Positions 43,613 to 52,502 of a stretch of 64,000 bases of DNA are shown here, piece by piece. Each line of letters begins with the position of its first letter. The stretch's first letter is position 1. A program made the position numbers and the translations under genes. The DNA comes from Mannheimia granulomatis (GTDB lineage Bacteria > Pseudomonadota > Gammaproteobacteria > Enterobacterales > Pasteurellaceae). The stretch lies in assembly GCF_013377255.1 (NCBI RefSeq), contig NZ_CP016614.1, positions 618,001 through 682,000 of the forward strand, written 5' to 3'. The notes below the pieces were generated by a model that worked only from the letters and a program-made list of their open reading frames with translations, did not search any database and was not told the DNA's origin.

Positions 43613-44229
43613 TGTTAGATCTTCCAATTATTGCCTATATCCTTGTTGCTGTTGCGATTATTGCTCTGATTTTCGGGGCGGTATTAGGCTATTCTTCAAT
43701 CAAACTTAAAGTAGAAGCCGATCCTATTGTTGAAAAAATTGATGCGTTGTTGCCACAAAGCCAATGTGGGCAATGTGGTTACCCTGGTTGTAAGCCCTAT
43801 GCTGAAGCGATTGCAAACGGTGATGTAATCACCAAATGTGTACCGGGCGGGCAGCCTTTAGTGGTGAATCTTGCCGAGCTTTTAGGTGTTGAAGTGCCTG
43901 AAATGGATGGAATGGTAGAGCCTGAAGTGAAAGTGGCATTTGTGATTGAAGATATGTGCATTGGCTGCACTAAATGTATTCAAGCCTGTCCGGTAGATGC
44001 GATCATCGGTACCAATAAAGCAATGCACACTGTGATTGCTGATCTTTGCACAGGTTGCGAGCTATGTGTTGCGCCTTGTCCGACTAACTGTATTGAAATG
44101 ATTCCGATAAAACAAACAACAAAATCTTGGAATTGGCAATTCGACCAAAATTTAATTATCCCGATTGTGAATACAACCGAGTTACAGAAAAAATTAGTGA
44201 CCGGCGGAGGGAAAAATGAGCAGTCCTAA
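43612..44229 (+). CDS. rnfB: Rnf/Rsx electron transport complex subunit B
   Basis: RnfB is a membrane-anchored iron-sulfur protein. The 205-residue form has an N-terminal helix (YILVAVAIIALIFGAVLGY), a four-Cys cluster motif CGQCGYPGCKPYAEAI near residue 45-60, and two 4Fe-4S ferredoxin motifs, CIGCTKCIQACP near 114 and CTGCELCVAPCP near 144. It overlaps rnfC by 14 bases. Confidence 0.97.
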   Translation: MLDLPIIAYILVAVAIIALIFGAVLGYSSIKLKVEADPIVEKIDALLPQSQCGQCGYPGCKPYAEAIANGDVITKCVPGGQPLVVNLAELLGVEVPEMDGMVEPEVKVAFVIEDMCIGCTKCIQACPVDAIIGTNKAMHTVIADLCTGCELCVAPCPTNCIEMIPIKQTTKSWNWQFDQNLIIPIVNTTELQKKLVTGGGKNEQS

Positions 44230-46384
44230 TTTAGTGATTGAGCGAATCCGCCAAAATAAAGAAACCGGAAAATTATGGGATTTCCCGGGTGGTATTCACC
44301 CTATGGAAAATAAAACCCAATCGAATGGCAAGCCTATTCGCCGCTTAAATTTACCTCGCTTTTTCTATGTGCCGCTGGTGCAGCATTCCGGTTGGGCGGG
44401 TGAGCTATTGGTTAAAGTAGGGGATAAAGTCTTAAAAGGTCAGCAACTTACGAAAGGTGATGATTATCGTCAATTGCCGGTGCATAGTCCGACCTCCGGT
44501 AGAGTTATCGGGATTGAGCCTTACCCTTCTGCACATCCCTCCGGGTTGCCGGAAATGACGGTTATTATTGAAACCGACGGTAAAGATGAGTGGGGTGAAC
44601 GTCAGCCGATTGAGGATTTTCTAACTTTAACAAGCGATCAAATTATTCAAAAAATTTACCAATACGGTATTGCGGGGTTGGGCGGTGCGGTATTTCCAAC
44701 GGCCTCAAAACTAAATTTTGCCGATAAACGTTGTAAGTTACTGGTAATCAATGGGGCAGAATGTGAGCCATATATAACCTGTGATGATCGCTTAATGCAA
44801 GATTACACCCACGATATAATCGAGGGTATCCGCATTTTACGCTATGTGCTACGCCCTGAGGAAGTTGTGATTGCGGTGGAAGATAATAAGCCTGAAGCCA
44901 TCAATGCATTAGAAAAAGCATTAAAAGGCTCAAACGACATGTTTGTGCGAACGATTCCGACAAAATATCCATCGGGTGCTTCGGATCAACTGGTGCAAGT
45001 GCTGACAGGGCTGGAAATCCCTTCCGGCAAGCGAACTATTGAAATGGGCATTGTAATGCACAATATCGGTACCGCATTTGCAGTAAAACGGGCGATTATT
45101 GATGGTGAACCGTTAATTGAACGGGTAGTAACGCTTACCGGCGATAAAATCCGTAATAAAGGCAATGTGTGGGCAAGATTAGGGACACCAATTCAGCACT
45201 TATTGGAACAGGTTGATTACCAAGCAGACAAGCGCTTCCCGGTCTTTTTTGGTGGACCGATGATGGGCTTTATTCTGCCCTCTTTGCAGGCTCCGATCAC
45301 CAAAACAGCTAACTGTTTAATCGCGCCGGATCATTTTGAATACGCACCACCGGAGCCGGAACGAGCTTGTATCCGTTGTTCGAGCTGCTCAGATGCCTGC
45401 CCGGTTGGATTATTACCGCAGCAACTTTATTGGTTTGCCCGTTCGGAAGATCACGATAAATCCAAAGAATACCGCCTAGATGCCTGTATTGAATGCGGTG
45501 TTTGTGCTTATGTTTGCCCAAGTTACATTCCGCTGATTCAATATTTTCGCCAAGAAAAAGCGAAAATTCATGAAGTGGAAGAAAAAGCCCGTAAAGCAGA
45601 GGAAGCCAAACAGCGTTTTGAAGCCCGAGAGGCTCGTTTACAAAAAGAAAAAGAGGCTCGTACCGCACGTATTACTCAAGCTGCTGAGAAACGCCGAGAA
45701 GAAGTAGCAAATGCCGGCGGAATTGATCCAGTTAAAGCCGCTCTTGAACGTCTGAAAGCGAAAAAAGCCGAAAGTGTGGAACAACCAACCGCATCACCTG
45801 TTCAAGCTAAAGCGAATGGCGAGCCGGACAACAGTGATTTAATGGCACAACGTAAGGCCCGCCGTGCCGCAAAATTGGCGGAGCAAGAGGCACAAGCGGT
45901 CGAAAATATCGAAAATTTTGCAAAATCAGATAACAGAGACGAAATTGTAGGGGCGAATAGCAACTCGTCCGAAACAGCAGTTGAAGACCCGCGTAAAGCC
46001 GCTGTCGCCGCAGCATTAGCCCGAGCAAAAGCCAAAAAAACTGCTCAACAAGCGGTCGAAAATAGCAAGAATTTTGCAAAATCGGATAATGAAAATAAAA
46101 CCGTAGGGGGGAATGGCAATTCGCCCGAAACAGTAATCGAAGACCCACGCAAAGCAGCAGTTGCTGCTGCATTGGCTCGTGCAAAAGCCAAAAAAACTGC
46201 TCAACAAGCGGTCGAAAAAAGCGAGAATTTTGCAAAATCGGATAATGAAAATGAAACTGTAAGGGCGAATGGCAATTCGTCCGAAACGGCAGTTGAAGAC
46301 CCGCGCAAAGCTGCTGTTGCGGCAGCTATAGCTCGAGCCAAAGCGAAAAAGGCGGCTCAACAGGAGAAGAATAATGCTCAGTAG
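44216..46384 (+). CDS. rnfC: Rnf/Rsx electron transport complex subunit C, with C-terminal tandem repeats
   Basis: RnfC is the NADH-binding, FMN and Fe-S subunit on the cytoplasmic face. The 722-residue protein has the glycine-rich GIAGLGGAVFPTASKL near residue 155, NGAECEPYITCDD near 180 and two 4Fe-4S motifs (CIRCSSCSDACP near 385, CIECGVCAYVCP near 424). From about residue 455 follows a charged coiled coil, then three near-identical 52-residue repeats (core EDPRKAAVAAALARAKAKK). C-terminal repeats vary in number in this family. Their DNA includes uptake signals and a palindromic repeat (see repeat entry). Confidence 0.95.
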   Translation: MSSPNLVIERIRQNKETGKLWDFPGGIHPMENKTQSNGKPIRRLNLPRFFYVPLVQHSGWAGELLVKVGDKVLKGQQLTKGDDYRQLPVHSPTSGRVIGIEPYPSAHPSGLPEMTVIIETDGKDEWGERQPIEDFLTLTSDQIIQKIYQYGIAGLGGAVFPTASKLNFADKRCKLLVINGAECEPYITCDDRLMQDYTHDIIEGIRILRYVLRPEEVVIAVEDNKPEAINALEKALKGSNDMFVRTIPTKYPSGASDQLVQVLTGLEIPSGKRTIEMGIVMHNIGTAFAVKRAIIDGEPLIERVVTLTGDKIRNKGNVWARLGTPIQHLLEQVDYQADKRFPVFFGGPMMGFILPSLQAPITKTANCLIAPDHFEYAPPEPERACIRCSSCSDACPVGLLPQQLYWFARSEDHDKSKEYRLDACIECGVCAYVCPSYIPLIQYFRQEKAKIHEVEEKARKAEEAKQRFEAREARLQKEKEARTARITQAAEKRREEVANAGGIDPVKAALERLKAKKAESVEQPTASPVQAKANGEPDNSDLMAQRKARRAAKLAEQEAQAVENIENFAKSDNRDEIVGANSNSSETAVEDPRKAAVAAALARAKAKKTAQQAVENSKNFAKSDNENKTVGGNGNSPETVIEDPRKAAVAAALARAKAKKTAQQAVEKSENFAKSDNENETVRANGNSSETAVEDPRKAAVAAAIARAKAKKAAQQEKNNAQ
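45893..46360 (+). repeat. Three 156-bp tandem repeats inside rnfC
   Basis: Units start at 45893, 46049 and 46205, exactly 156 bp apart. Each contains the uptake signal CAAGCGGTCGAAAA with its AT tail GAATTTTGCAAAATC, and a GTAGGGGCGAAT-GGCAATTCGCCCGAAAC palindrome in more or less decayed form, then a conserved stretch coding for EDPRKAAVAAALARAKAKK. Confidence 0.93.
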
Positions 46385-47009
46385 TCTAATCCCCGAATTT
46401 CCTTGGTCGTTTTTATTCGTGCAGGATTTAATTGGTACTATTGTGTTTGCTATTTCTGGGGCGATTGCTGCCCGCCAGCATAAAATGGATATTTTCGGCA
46501 TGTTTGTGCTGGCATTTGTAACCGGTGTTGGCGGTGGTACATTGCGGGATATGATGATTGGTTCCATGCCCGTATTTTGGATGAAACAGCCTATTTATGT
46601 GCTGATGATTACGTTGGCGGTGGTGATTACTGCGATTTTCCGCAATCAAATTTCCCGCAAAAGCTGGCAAACAGGCTTGTTAGTATTTGATGCGATTGGG
46701 CTGGGCGTTTTTACTGTCATTGGTGTGCAAAAGGGGTTGGATTTCGGCTTACACCCGCTGATTTGTATCGCTCTTGGTGCGGTAACAGGCTGTTTCGGTG
46801 GTGTAATTCGCGATATTTTACGCAATGAGGTGCCGATTGTGCTACAAAAAGAAGTATATGTGACGGCAAGTTTGATTGGCGGTGTGATTTTTGTAATGGC
46901 CAACTCATTGGGGCTGGAAAGCGATTGGGTTTATTTAACAACGGTTGCCACCGTAATTATTATTCGCTTACTGGCAATCCGCTTTAATTTGAATTTGCCG
47001 AAGGTATAA
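46374..47009 (+). CDS. TRIC-family (UPF0126) cation channel protein inside the rnf operon
   Basis: A 211-residue membrane protein of the trimeric intracellular cation channel (YicG/YadS) family with seven predicted helices in two repeats. The glycine-rich motifs are GTIVFAISGAIAARQHKMDIFGMFVLAFVTGVGGGTLRDMM in the first half and FDAIGLGVFTVIGVQKG...ALGAVTGCFGGVIRDIL in the second. It overlaps rnfC by 11 bases and has its own AGGAGAAG ribosome site. It is not a known Rnf subunit; a role in ion balance next to an ion-pumping complex is inference. Confidence 0.9.
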   Translation: MLSSLIPEFPWSFLFVQDLIGTIVFAISGAIAARQHKMDIFGMFVLAFVTGVGGGTLRDMMIGSMPVFWMKQPIYVLMITLAVVITAIFRNQISRKSWQTGLLVFDAIGLGVFTVIGVQKGLDFGLHPLICIALGAVTGCFGGVIRDILRNEVPIVLQKEVYVTASLIGGVIFVMANSLGLESDWVYLTTVATVIIIRLLAIRFNLNLPKV

Positions 47010-47064
47010 CAAGCGGTCAAATTTTACTGATTTTTTGTAAAAAAGAATGAAAAAAGACCGCTTA
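47010..47064. repeat. Inverted USS pair between the TRIC gene and rnfD
   Basis: ACAAGCGGTCA at 47010-47020 faces GACCGCTTA near 47056-47064 with AT-rich bases between. The stem would form in the operon mRNA directly after the TRIC stop codon, ahead of rnfD. Confidence 0.6.
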
Positions 47065-47086
47065 TGTGGTTAGAAAAAGGAAAGAT

Positions 47087-48142
47087 ATGTTTAAAATGGT
47101 CAGTTCCCCCCATACGCATTCAAGTAATCTGACAGCAAATTTTATGTTGTGGGTAATTGCGATGATGCTACCTGCTTTTGGGGTTCAGCTTTATTATTTT
47201 GGGTTTGGGGTTCTCATTCAAACGCTGTTAGCGATTAGTCTTGCAATAGTGATTGAAATCATTATTGCAAAATTACGCAAAAAAAAGACCGCTTTCTATT
47301 TATCGGATTTATCCGGCATTTTAACAGCGATGATTTTAGCGATGTCAATTCCACCTTATGCTCCTTACTGGGTCGTTTTGATTGGGGTAATAGTCGCATT
47401 ATTATTGGCAAAACATAGCTATGGTGGTTTAGGGCAGAATTTGTTTAATCCTGCAATGGTAGGATACGCTTTATTATTGGTTTCTTTTCCTGTTCAAATG
47501 ACATCTTGGATGGTGCCAACTCATTTGCTCAGTGAACCACCAATGTTTGCAGATGCAATATCGCTTATTTTTAAAGGAGTAAGCACTGATGGCTTTAGTG
47601 CATATCAGCTAGTAAATAGTGTAGATGGTATTACTCAAGCAACGCCTTTAGATAGTATGAAAAGCAGTGGTCATAAATTAGGTTTTGAGGCTGTGATGGC
47701 AAGCCCGATTTTTAGTGGCTTATTTGCAACAGGTTGGTTTCAGCTGAATATTGCCTTTTTATTTGGTGGTTTGGTTCTAATTTATAAGCGGATTATTCAT
47801 TGGCAAATTCCGGTTTCAATGCTGGCAGTATTTTTACTGTTGAGTTTGGTAACGGAGCTGTTTTCTAATAACTTATACTTGCATCCTCTAAGTCATTTGT
47901 TTAGTGGTGCGATGATGTTCGGTGCATTTTTTATTGCAACAGATCCTGTTACCGCATCTATTACCCCACGTGGTAAATTAATTTTTGGTAGTTTGGTTGG
48001 ATTGCTGGTTTACCTTATCCGCTATTATGGTAATTACCCTGACGCGATAGCGTTTTCGGTCTTGTTGGCCAATATTTGCGTACCGTTAATCGACCATTAC
48101 ACGCAGCCGAGACTATACGGCACAAAATTGGATAGACGATAA
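47087..48142 (+). CDS. rnfD: Rnf/Rsx electron transport complex subunit D
   Basis: RnfD is a polytopic membrane subunit carrying covalent FMN. The 351-residue protein has about ten helices, MVSSPHTHSSNLTANFMLWVIAMMLPA at the N-terminus, and the flavinylation region ITQATPLDSMKS near residue 188. I start at the ATG at 47087 after AAAAAGGAAAGAT; a GTG at 47066 is upstream. It overlaps rnfG by one base. Confidence 0.95.
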   Translation: MFKMVSSPHTHSSNLTANFMLWVIAMMLPAFGVQLYYFGFGVLIQTLLAISLAIVIEIIIAKLRKKKTAFYLSDLSGILTAMILAMSIPPYAPYWVVLIGVIVALLLAKHSYGGLGQNLFNPAMVGYALLLVSFPVQMTSWMVPTHLLSEPPMFADAISLIFKGVSTDGFSAYQLVNSVDGITQATPLDSMKSSGHKLGFEAVMASPIFSGLFATGWFQLNIAFLFGGLVLIYKRIIHWQIPVSMLAVFLLLSLVTELFSNNLYLHPLSHLFSGAMMFGAFFIATDPVTASITPRGKLIFGSLVGLLVYLIRYYGNYPDAIAFSVLLANICVPLIDHYTQPRLYGTKLDRR

Positions 48143-48774
48143 TGAATACCTCAAAAATTACTTTGAAATATGCCTTAATTTTAGGTGTAATTGCGTTGCT
48201 TTGTACGGCGGTTTCTACCGGTGTGTATTTGCTCACAAAAGGCAAAATTGATGATGTTACCGCAATGCAGCAACGTAAGTTATTAGAAGAAGTTGTGCCG
48301 AGAACACATTTTGATAATGATGTGTTAGCTACTTGTAAAGTGGTTAAGTTAGAGCATGCACCTTATTTAAATCGTCTTTATCTTGCAAAAAAATCGGAAA
48401 ATTTAACCGCTTACCTTATTCAAGGCACGGCCCCTGATGGTTATTCAGGCAATATTGTGCTGTTAATGGGGATTCAACCAAATGGCAATGTATTAGGTGT
48501 TCGCACCCTTGAGCATAAAGAAACACCGGGCTTAGGCGATAAAATTGAGACCCGTATTTCAAATTGGATTTTATCTTTTACCAATAAATTCTTTAGTTTG
48601 GAAAATGAAGCCGATTGGAATGTCAAAAAAGATGGTGGACAATTTGATCAATTTACCGGGGCGACTATTACTCCTCGTGCGGTGGTGAATAACGTTCGCC
48701 AAAGTGCGAAATGGGTGATTACTGAATTAGCACAAAATCCGGCAATGCTTGAGCAATTTCAATCTTGTAAATAA
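48142..48774 (+). CDS. rnfG: Rnf/Rsx electron transport complex subunit G
   Basis: RnfG is a periplasm-facing flavoprotein with one N-terminal helix (ALILGVIALLCTAVSTGVYLL). The 210-residue protein has ETPGLGDKIE near residue 132 and the FMN-attachment Thr in FTGATITPRAVVN near 172. It precedes rnfE by 12 bases. Confidence 0.96.
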   Translation: MNTSKITLKYALILGVIALLCTAVSTGVYLLTKGKIDDVTAMQQRKLLEEVVPRTHFDNDVLATCKVVKLEHAPYLNRLYLAKKSENLTAYLIQGTAPDGYSGNIVLLMGIQPNGNVLGVRTLEHKETPGLGDKIETRISNWILSFTNKFFSLENEADWNVKKDGGQFDQFTGATITPRAVVNNVRQSAKWVITELAQNPAMLEQFQSCK

Positions 48775-48786
48775 TCGGTAGAAGAA

Positions 48787-49470
48787 ATGGAAACAGATAA
48801 TCAAATTCCTGTGCTGAATGTTGAAGCTGGGCCTAAACAAGCTTCGGTATGGAAAAACCTATTTACTGAAGGTGTTTGGAAAAATAACGGGGCGTTAGTC
48901 CAATTACTCGGGCTTTGCCCGCTACTTGCAGTTTCAAATAGTGTAACCAATGCGTTAGGTTTGGGGCTTGCAACACTGTTTGTGTTGATTTGCACAAATA
49001 CGACTATTTCACTATTTCGTAAAATTACACCACATGATATTCGGATCCCGATTTATGTTATGGTGATTGCAACAGTGGTAACCGCGGTGCAATTGCTAAT
49101 GAATGCTTTTGCGTTTCCTGTGTATCAATCATTAGGGATTTTTATTCCGCTGATTGTTACTAATTGTATTGTGATTGGTAGAGCAGAGGCTTATGCTTCA
49201 AAAAATGAGGTTAAACTCTCTGCTTTTGATGGCTTTGCAATGGGACTGGGAATGACATTAAGTTTGCTTGTTCTAGGTGCATTGCGCGAGCTAATCGGCA
49301 ACGGAACTTTATTTGACGGATTAGATTTATTACTGGGTGATTGGGCAAAAGCACTCCGCATAGATGTGCTGCATATTGATTCCGGATTATTATTGGCTAT
49401 TTTACCACCGGGAGCTTTTATTGGGCTTGGGGTGATTTTGGCGGTGAAGAATATTATTGATAAAAAATAG
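48787..49470 (+). CDS. rnfE: Rnf/Rsx electron transport complex subunit E
   Basis: RnfE is a six-helix partner of RnfA. The 227-residue protein has NNGALVQLLGLCPLLAVSNSVTNALGLG near residue 34 and TNCIVIGRAEAYASKN near 120, with the paired Cys of the RnfA/RnfE cluster, then GALRELIGNGTLF. It ends the operon; no nth gene follows as it does in E. coli. Confidence 0.96.
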   Translation: METDNQIPVLNVEAGPKQASVWKNLFTEGVWKNNGALVQLLGLCPLLAVSNSVTNALGLGLATLFVLICTNTTISLFRKITPHDIRIPIYVMVIATVVTAVQLLMNAFAFPVYQSLGIFIPLIVTNCIVIGRAEAYASKNEVKLSAFDGFAMGLGMTLSLLVLGALRELIGNGTLFDGLDLLLGDWAKALRIDVLHIDSGLLLAILPPGAFIGLGVILAVKNIIDKK

Positions 49471-49473
49471 TTT

Positions 49474-49665
49474 TTCCTAGGGTTTAGTCCTAGATTAGTT
49501 TTTGCAGCCACTCTAAGTGGTTGGAAGATAGCTTTCCTGGGATTTATGTCCTAGGTTAGTAAGTTAGTATGAGGCAGCCATCCTAAGCATGGCTGTGAGA
49601 TGCCTATCTTAGGGTTATGTCCTAAGTTAGTATGATACAGCCGCTTTTCGCGGCTGGGAGTAAGG
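49474..49665 (+). repeat. Three tandem two-hairpin units between rnfE and lpxM
   Basis: Units of about 58, 71 and 63 bp start near 49474, 49532 and 49603. Each has hairpin A (CTAGGG..TCCTAG, CCTGGGA..TCCTAGG, CTTAGGG..TCCTAAG), a linker containing GTTAGT, and hairpin B (CAGCCACT..AGTGGTTGG, CAGCCA..TGGCTG, CAGCCGC..GCGGCTG). Stem bases change in pairs between units. The last unit ends at the ribosome site of the next gene. Confidence 0.82.
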
Positions 49666-49667
49666 AT

Positions 49668-50621
49668 ATGACACGAATTACCGCCCAAGACGGCTATACA
49701 CACAAATTCTTATGGTCTTTTCTGCACCCGAGATATTGGGGGGTGTGGTTAGGGGTGTTTGGATTGGTGATTTTAGCCTATGTGCCGGCTCGTTTGCGGG
49801 ATAAGTTTTCCGGTTGGATTGGTAAAATTGCTTACCAATATCTTAGAAAGAAGAATAAAAAAGGCTATCATCGAGCAAAAGTGAATTTGCGTTACTGCTT
49901 TCCTCATTGGGATGAGCAAAAACGGGAAGAAGTGATTGAACGGATGTTTGTTACTGTGGCGCAAACCATGCTTGCCATTGGTGAAACCGCTATTCGCCCT
50001 GTTTCTTATTTACAAAAACGCTGCGAGTTTTCAGGCTTTGAGTATGTGGTTAAAGCGAAAGAAAGCGGGAAAAACGTAATTATGCTTGTACCACATACGT
50101 GGTCGATTGATATGGCAGGCGTTGCAATGTTCTCTTTAGGTTACCCTATGACTTCCATGTACAATCCACACCGCAATGCGCTAGTTGATTGGCTATGGAA
50201 TGTTACTCGTGAGCGTTTAGGTGGGCGAATGCACACTCGCCAAAATGGCATTAAAGCATTTTTGGCAGATGTGCGTAAAGGTGATGTCGGTTATTTTTTG
50301 CCAGATGAAGATTTTGGCGAAGAGTTAAGCGTTTATGTGGATTTTTTTGCAACCGAAAAAGCGACTTTGCCGGGCTTAAATAAAATGGCGAGGGTGGCGA
50401 ATGCGGAGGTAATCCCAATGTTTTCCATTTACAATGCCGAAAAAGCAGTTTATGAAATGGAAATTCTCCCTCCGCTTGAGTTTTCTGGCGATGCTGAACA
50501 ATCGGCTCGTGAAATGAACCGAGTGATTGAATATTTTGTTGAGAAAAATCCAGAACAATATGTTTGGATTTTACGTTTGCTTAAAACCAGACGTAATGGG
50601 GAAGATATTTACGCAAATTAA
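49668..50621 (+). CDS. lpxM: Lipid A late acyltransferase (LpxM/MsbB type)
   Basis: A 317-residue membrane acyltransferase of the LpxL/LpxM family that adds a secondary acyl chain to lipid A. It has an N-terminal membrane segment (YWGVWLGVFGLVILAYVPA), the HX4D catalytic motif HTWSID near residue 139, and FFLPDEDFG-type and FFATEKAT sequences near 209-224. I use the ATG at 49668 preceded by TAAGGAT. It resembles the Haemophilus MsbB more than HtrB, from recalled sequence, so LpxL is not excluded. Confidence 0.87.
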   Translation: MTRITAQDGYTHKFLWSFLHPRYWGVWLGVFGLVILAYVPARLRDKFSGWIGKIAYQYLRKKNKKGYHRAKVNLRYCFPHWDEQKREEVIERMFVTVAQTMLAIGETAIRPVSYLQKRCEFSGFEYVVKAKESGKNVIMLVPHTWSIDMAGVAMFSLGYPMTSMYNPHRNALVDWLWNVTRERLGGRMHTRQNGIKAFLADVRKGDVGYFLPDEDFGEELSVYVDFFATEKATLPGLNKMARVANAEVIPMFSIYNAEKAVYEMEILPPLEFSGDAEQSAREMNRVIEYFVEKNPEQYVWILRLLKTRRNGEDIYAN

Positions 50622-50627
50622 AAAATA

Positions 50628-50655
50628 GGGGCGAATCATCATTCGCCCTTTTTTT
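50628..50655. terminator. Terminator between lpxM and pepD
   Basis: GGGCGAAT-CATC-ATTCGCCC followed by TTTTTTT. It belongs to the GGGGCGAAT palindrome family also found decayed inside the rnfC repeats, and is placed between convergent genes. Confidence 0.85.
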
Positions 50656-50664
50656 GAATAACAT

Positions 50665-52119
50665 TTATTTCTCAGGCGTTTGAGCCAAGACTTTTGTTAA
50701 AAGTGCCCAATAATTTTCCACTGCCGGAATATGCACTTTTTCATCCGGTGAATGAGCATTGAGGATAGTTGGTCCAATTGAGACAAAATCCATATCCGGA
50801 TAGATTTTCTTGATTAGACCGCACTCAAGCCCTGCGTGAATTACCTTAATTTCAGCTTCATAGCCTAAAATCTCGTCATAAATTGTCTTAGTTAATGGGG
50901 TAATTTTTGAATCCGGATTTGGTTCCCAGCCCGGGTAGCTTCCTTTAAATTCAACATTTGCCCCAACTAAGGCAACTAATGAGTTGATTTTGCTCCTAAC
51001 ATCTGCTTTTCCTCCCTCAATTAGTGAGCGAGCAAGAATGGTGGCTTTCACTTCATTATTTTCTGTTTTAAGAATGCCAATACTTAATGAGGTTTCCACC
51101 ACATTTTCTACCACATCACTGTTACGCACCACGCCATTTGGTAACACGTTTAGGAAATGAATTAAACGCTGGGTGCTTGCTGTATCGAACGCTTGAGCCG
51201 GTGTTGCAGCTTCTTCAATGAATAAGGTGAAATTTGGCTCAGCAAATTTGAGTTGCGATTTTAATTGAGCTGCAGTATCAGTTAAACAAGCGGTCAAATT
51301 TTCCTTATTTTTTGCAGATAACACAATGGTTGCGTGAGCTTCACGCGGAATAGCATTACGTACCGAACCGCCTTGAATATCGGCAATTTGGAATTCTGCA
51401 ACTAATTGTGCTTCAGCCAAAATGCGAGTGAAAACTTTAATTGCATTTGCACGAGTGGTGTGAATATCACAGCCGGAATGCCCGCCTTTTAAGCCTTTTA
51501 GGGTAATGGTCAGTGCAGCGTCTTGTTGGTTAGATTCTAAATTAACCGGTAAGCTTACATTCACATCCTCGCCACCGGCACAACCAATATAGATTTCACC
51601 GTTTTCTTCGGTGTCGGTGTTGATCATTGCATCAGCTGTAAGCCAATTCGGACGTAAACCAATCGCCCCTTCCATTCCCGCCTCTTCAGTCATAGTGAGC
51701 AACACTTCAAGGGTTGGGTGAGCTAAATCTGTGCTTTCCAACACTGCCATACAAGAGGCTAAACCAATGCCGTTATCAGCACCGAGCGTTGTACCTTTGG
51801 CTTTTACCCATTCGCCATCAATATAAGGTTGAATCGGATCTTTTTTGAAGTCATGAACAGTGTCAGCATTCGCTTGAGGCACCATATCTAAATGAGCCTG
51901 TAATGCAATGGTTTGGCGGTTTTCCATTCCCGCGGTTGCTGGCTTACGAATCAGTACATTGCCGGCTTCATCGCGTTCTACAAATAAATTTTTTGATTTT
52001 GCCCAGTTAACAATAAATTCAGCCAATTCATCTTCATGATAGGACGGATGCGGAATAGAGCAGATTTTATCAAACCATTGCCAGAGCAGGTTAGGGGCGA
52101 GAGTTGAAATTTCAGACAT
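50665..52119 (-). CDS. pepD: Aminoacyl-histidine dipeptidase (peptidase D)
   Basis: PepD (M20 family) hydrolyses Xaa-His dipeptides. The 484-residue protein has the metal ligand HLDMVPQAN near residue 75, TTLGADNGIGLA near 115, the catalytic glutamates in TEEAGMEGA near 145-153 and HSGCDIH near 215. The length equals the E. coli enzyme (485). It has its own upstream region of about 380 bases shared with gpt. Confidence 0.96.
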   Translation of the reverse strand: MSEISTLAPNLLWQWFDKICSIPHPSYHEDELAEFIVNWAKSKNLFVERDEAGNVLIRKPATAGMENRQTIALQAHLDMVPQANADTVHDFKKDPIQPYIDGEWVKAKGTTLGADNGIGLASCMAVLESTDLAHPTLEVLLTMTEEAGMEGAIGLRPNWLTADAMINTDTEENGEIYIGCAGGEDVNVSLPVNLESNQQDAALTITLKGLKGGHSGCDIHTTRANAIKVFTRILAEAQLVAEFQIADIQGGSVRNAIPREAHATIVLSAKNKENLTACLTDTAAQLKSQLKFAEPNFTLFIEEAATPAQAFDTASTQRLIHFLNVLPNGVVRNSDVVENVVETSLSIGILKTENNEVKATILARSLIEGGKADVRSKINSLVALVGANVEFKGSYPGWEPNPDSKITPLTKTIYDEILGYEAEIKVIHAGLECGLIKKIYPDMDFVSIGPTILNAHSPDEKVHIPAVENYWALLTKVLAQTPEK

Positions 52120-52502
52120 AGATAACTCCTTTGTAAAATTTTGCGAAAAAATGACCGCTTGTATTTAAGTCGGCATATACATTTACTATTGTAGATTAAT
52201 TTAACGGAAATGGATGAAAAAATTGCCTAAAAAATGAAAAAAGTACTTGATGACGAGGGTTCCAGAGAGAGTTGGATATGCTTAAGCTAGTAAGGATTGC
52301 TGTGTTTGGTATTCCCTTTCATATTGGAAAAATTATTTTAGTTGGCATGGGAATTGTGAGTGTTTTTTGTACTAAGTGTGCAATTGTGTGAGCGTTTAGA
52401 CAAAAAATTAAATGAAATGATGGCGAAAAAAGCATTTTCGGGTTATCCTAACGCAATTTTTATATTCAGGGGTTAATCCCCATTTTATATTAGGTTGTTT
52501 CT
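52120..52502. other. Intergenic region between divergent pepD and gpt
   Basis: This 383-bp region is AT-rich. It contains one USS (minus orientation near 52152), a 37-codon ORF at 52278-52391 with a hydrophobic peptide (MLKLVRIAVFGIPFHIGKII start) but only a weak ribosome site, and a GGGGTTAATCCCC palindrome (52469-52481) just before gpt that may sit in the gpt leader. I see no PurR box and no RNA gene that I recognise. Confidence 0.5.

Noticed and set aside
45893..46360. CRISPR-like array from regular repeats
   Set aside because: Units are 156-bp coding repeats without unique spacers; no cas genes in the window.
45802..46567. Minus-strand ORFs of 77-183 residues opposite rnfC and the TRIC gene
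   Set aside because: They arise from the 156-bp repeats and biased codons; no ribosome site or recognisable domain.
52278..52391. 37-residue hydrophobic ORF before gpt
   Set aside because: Ribosome site is weak and nothing else supports translation; mentioned only within the intergenic entry.
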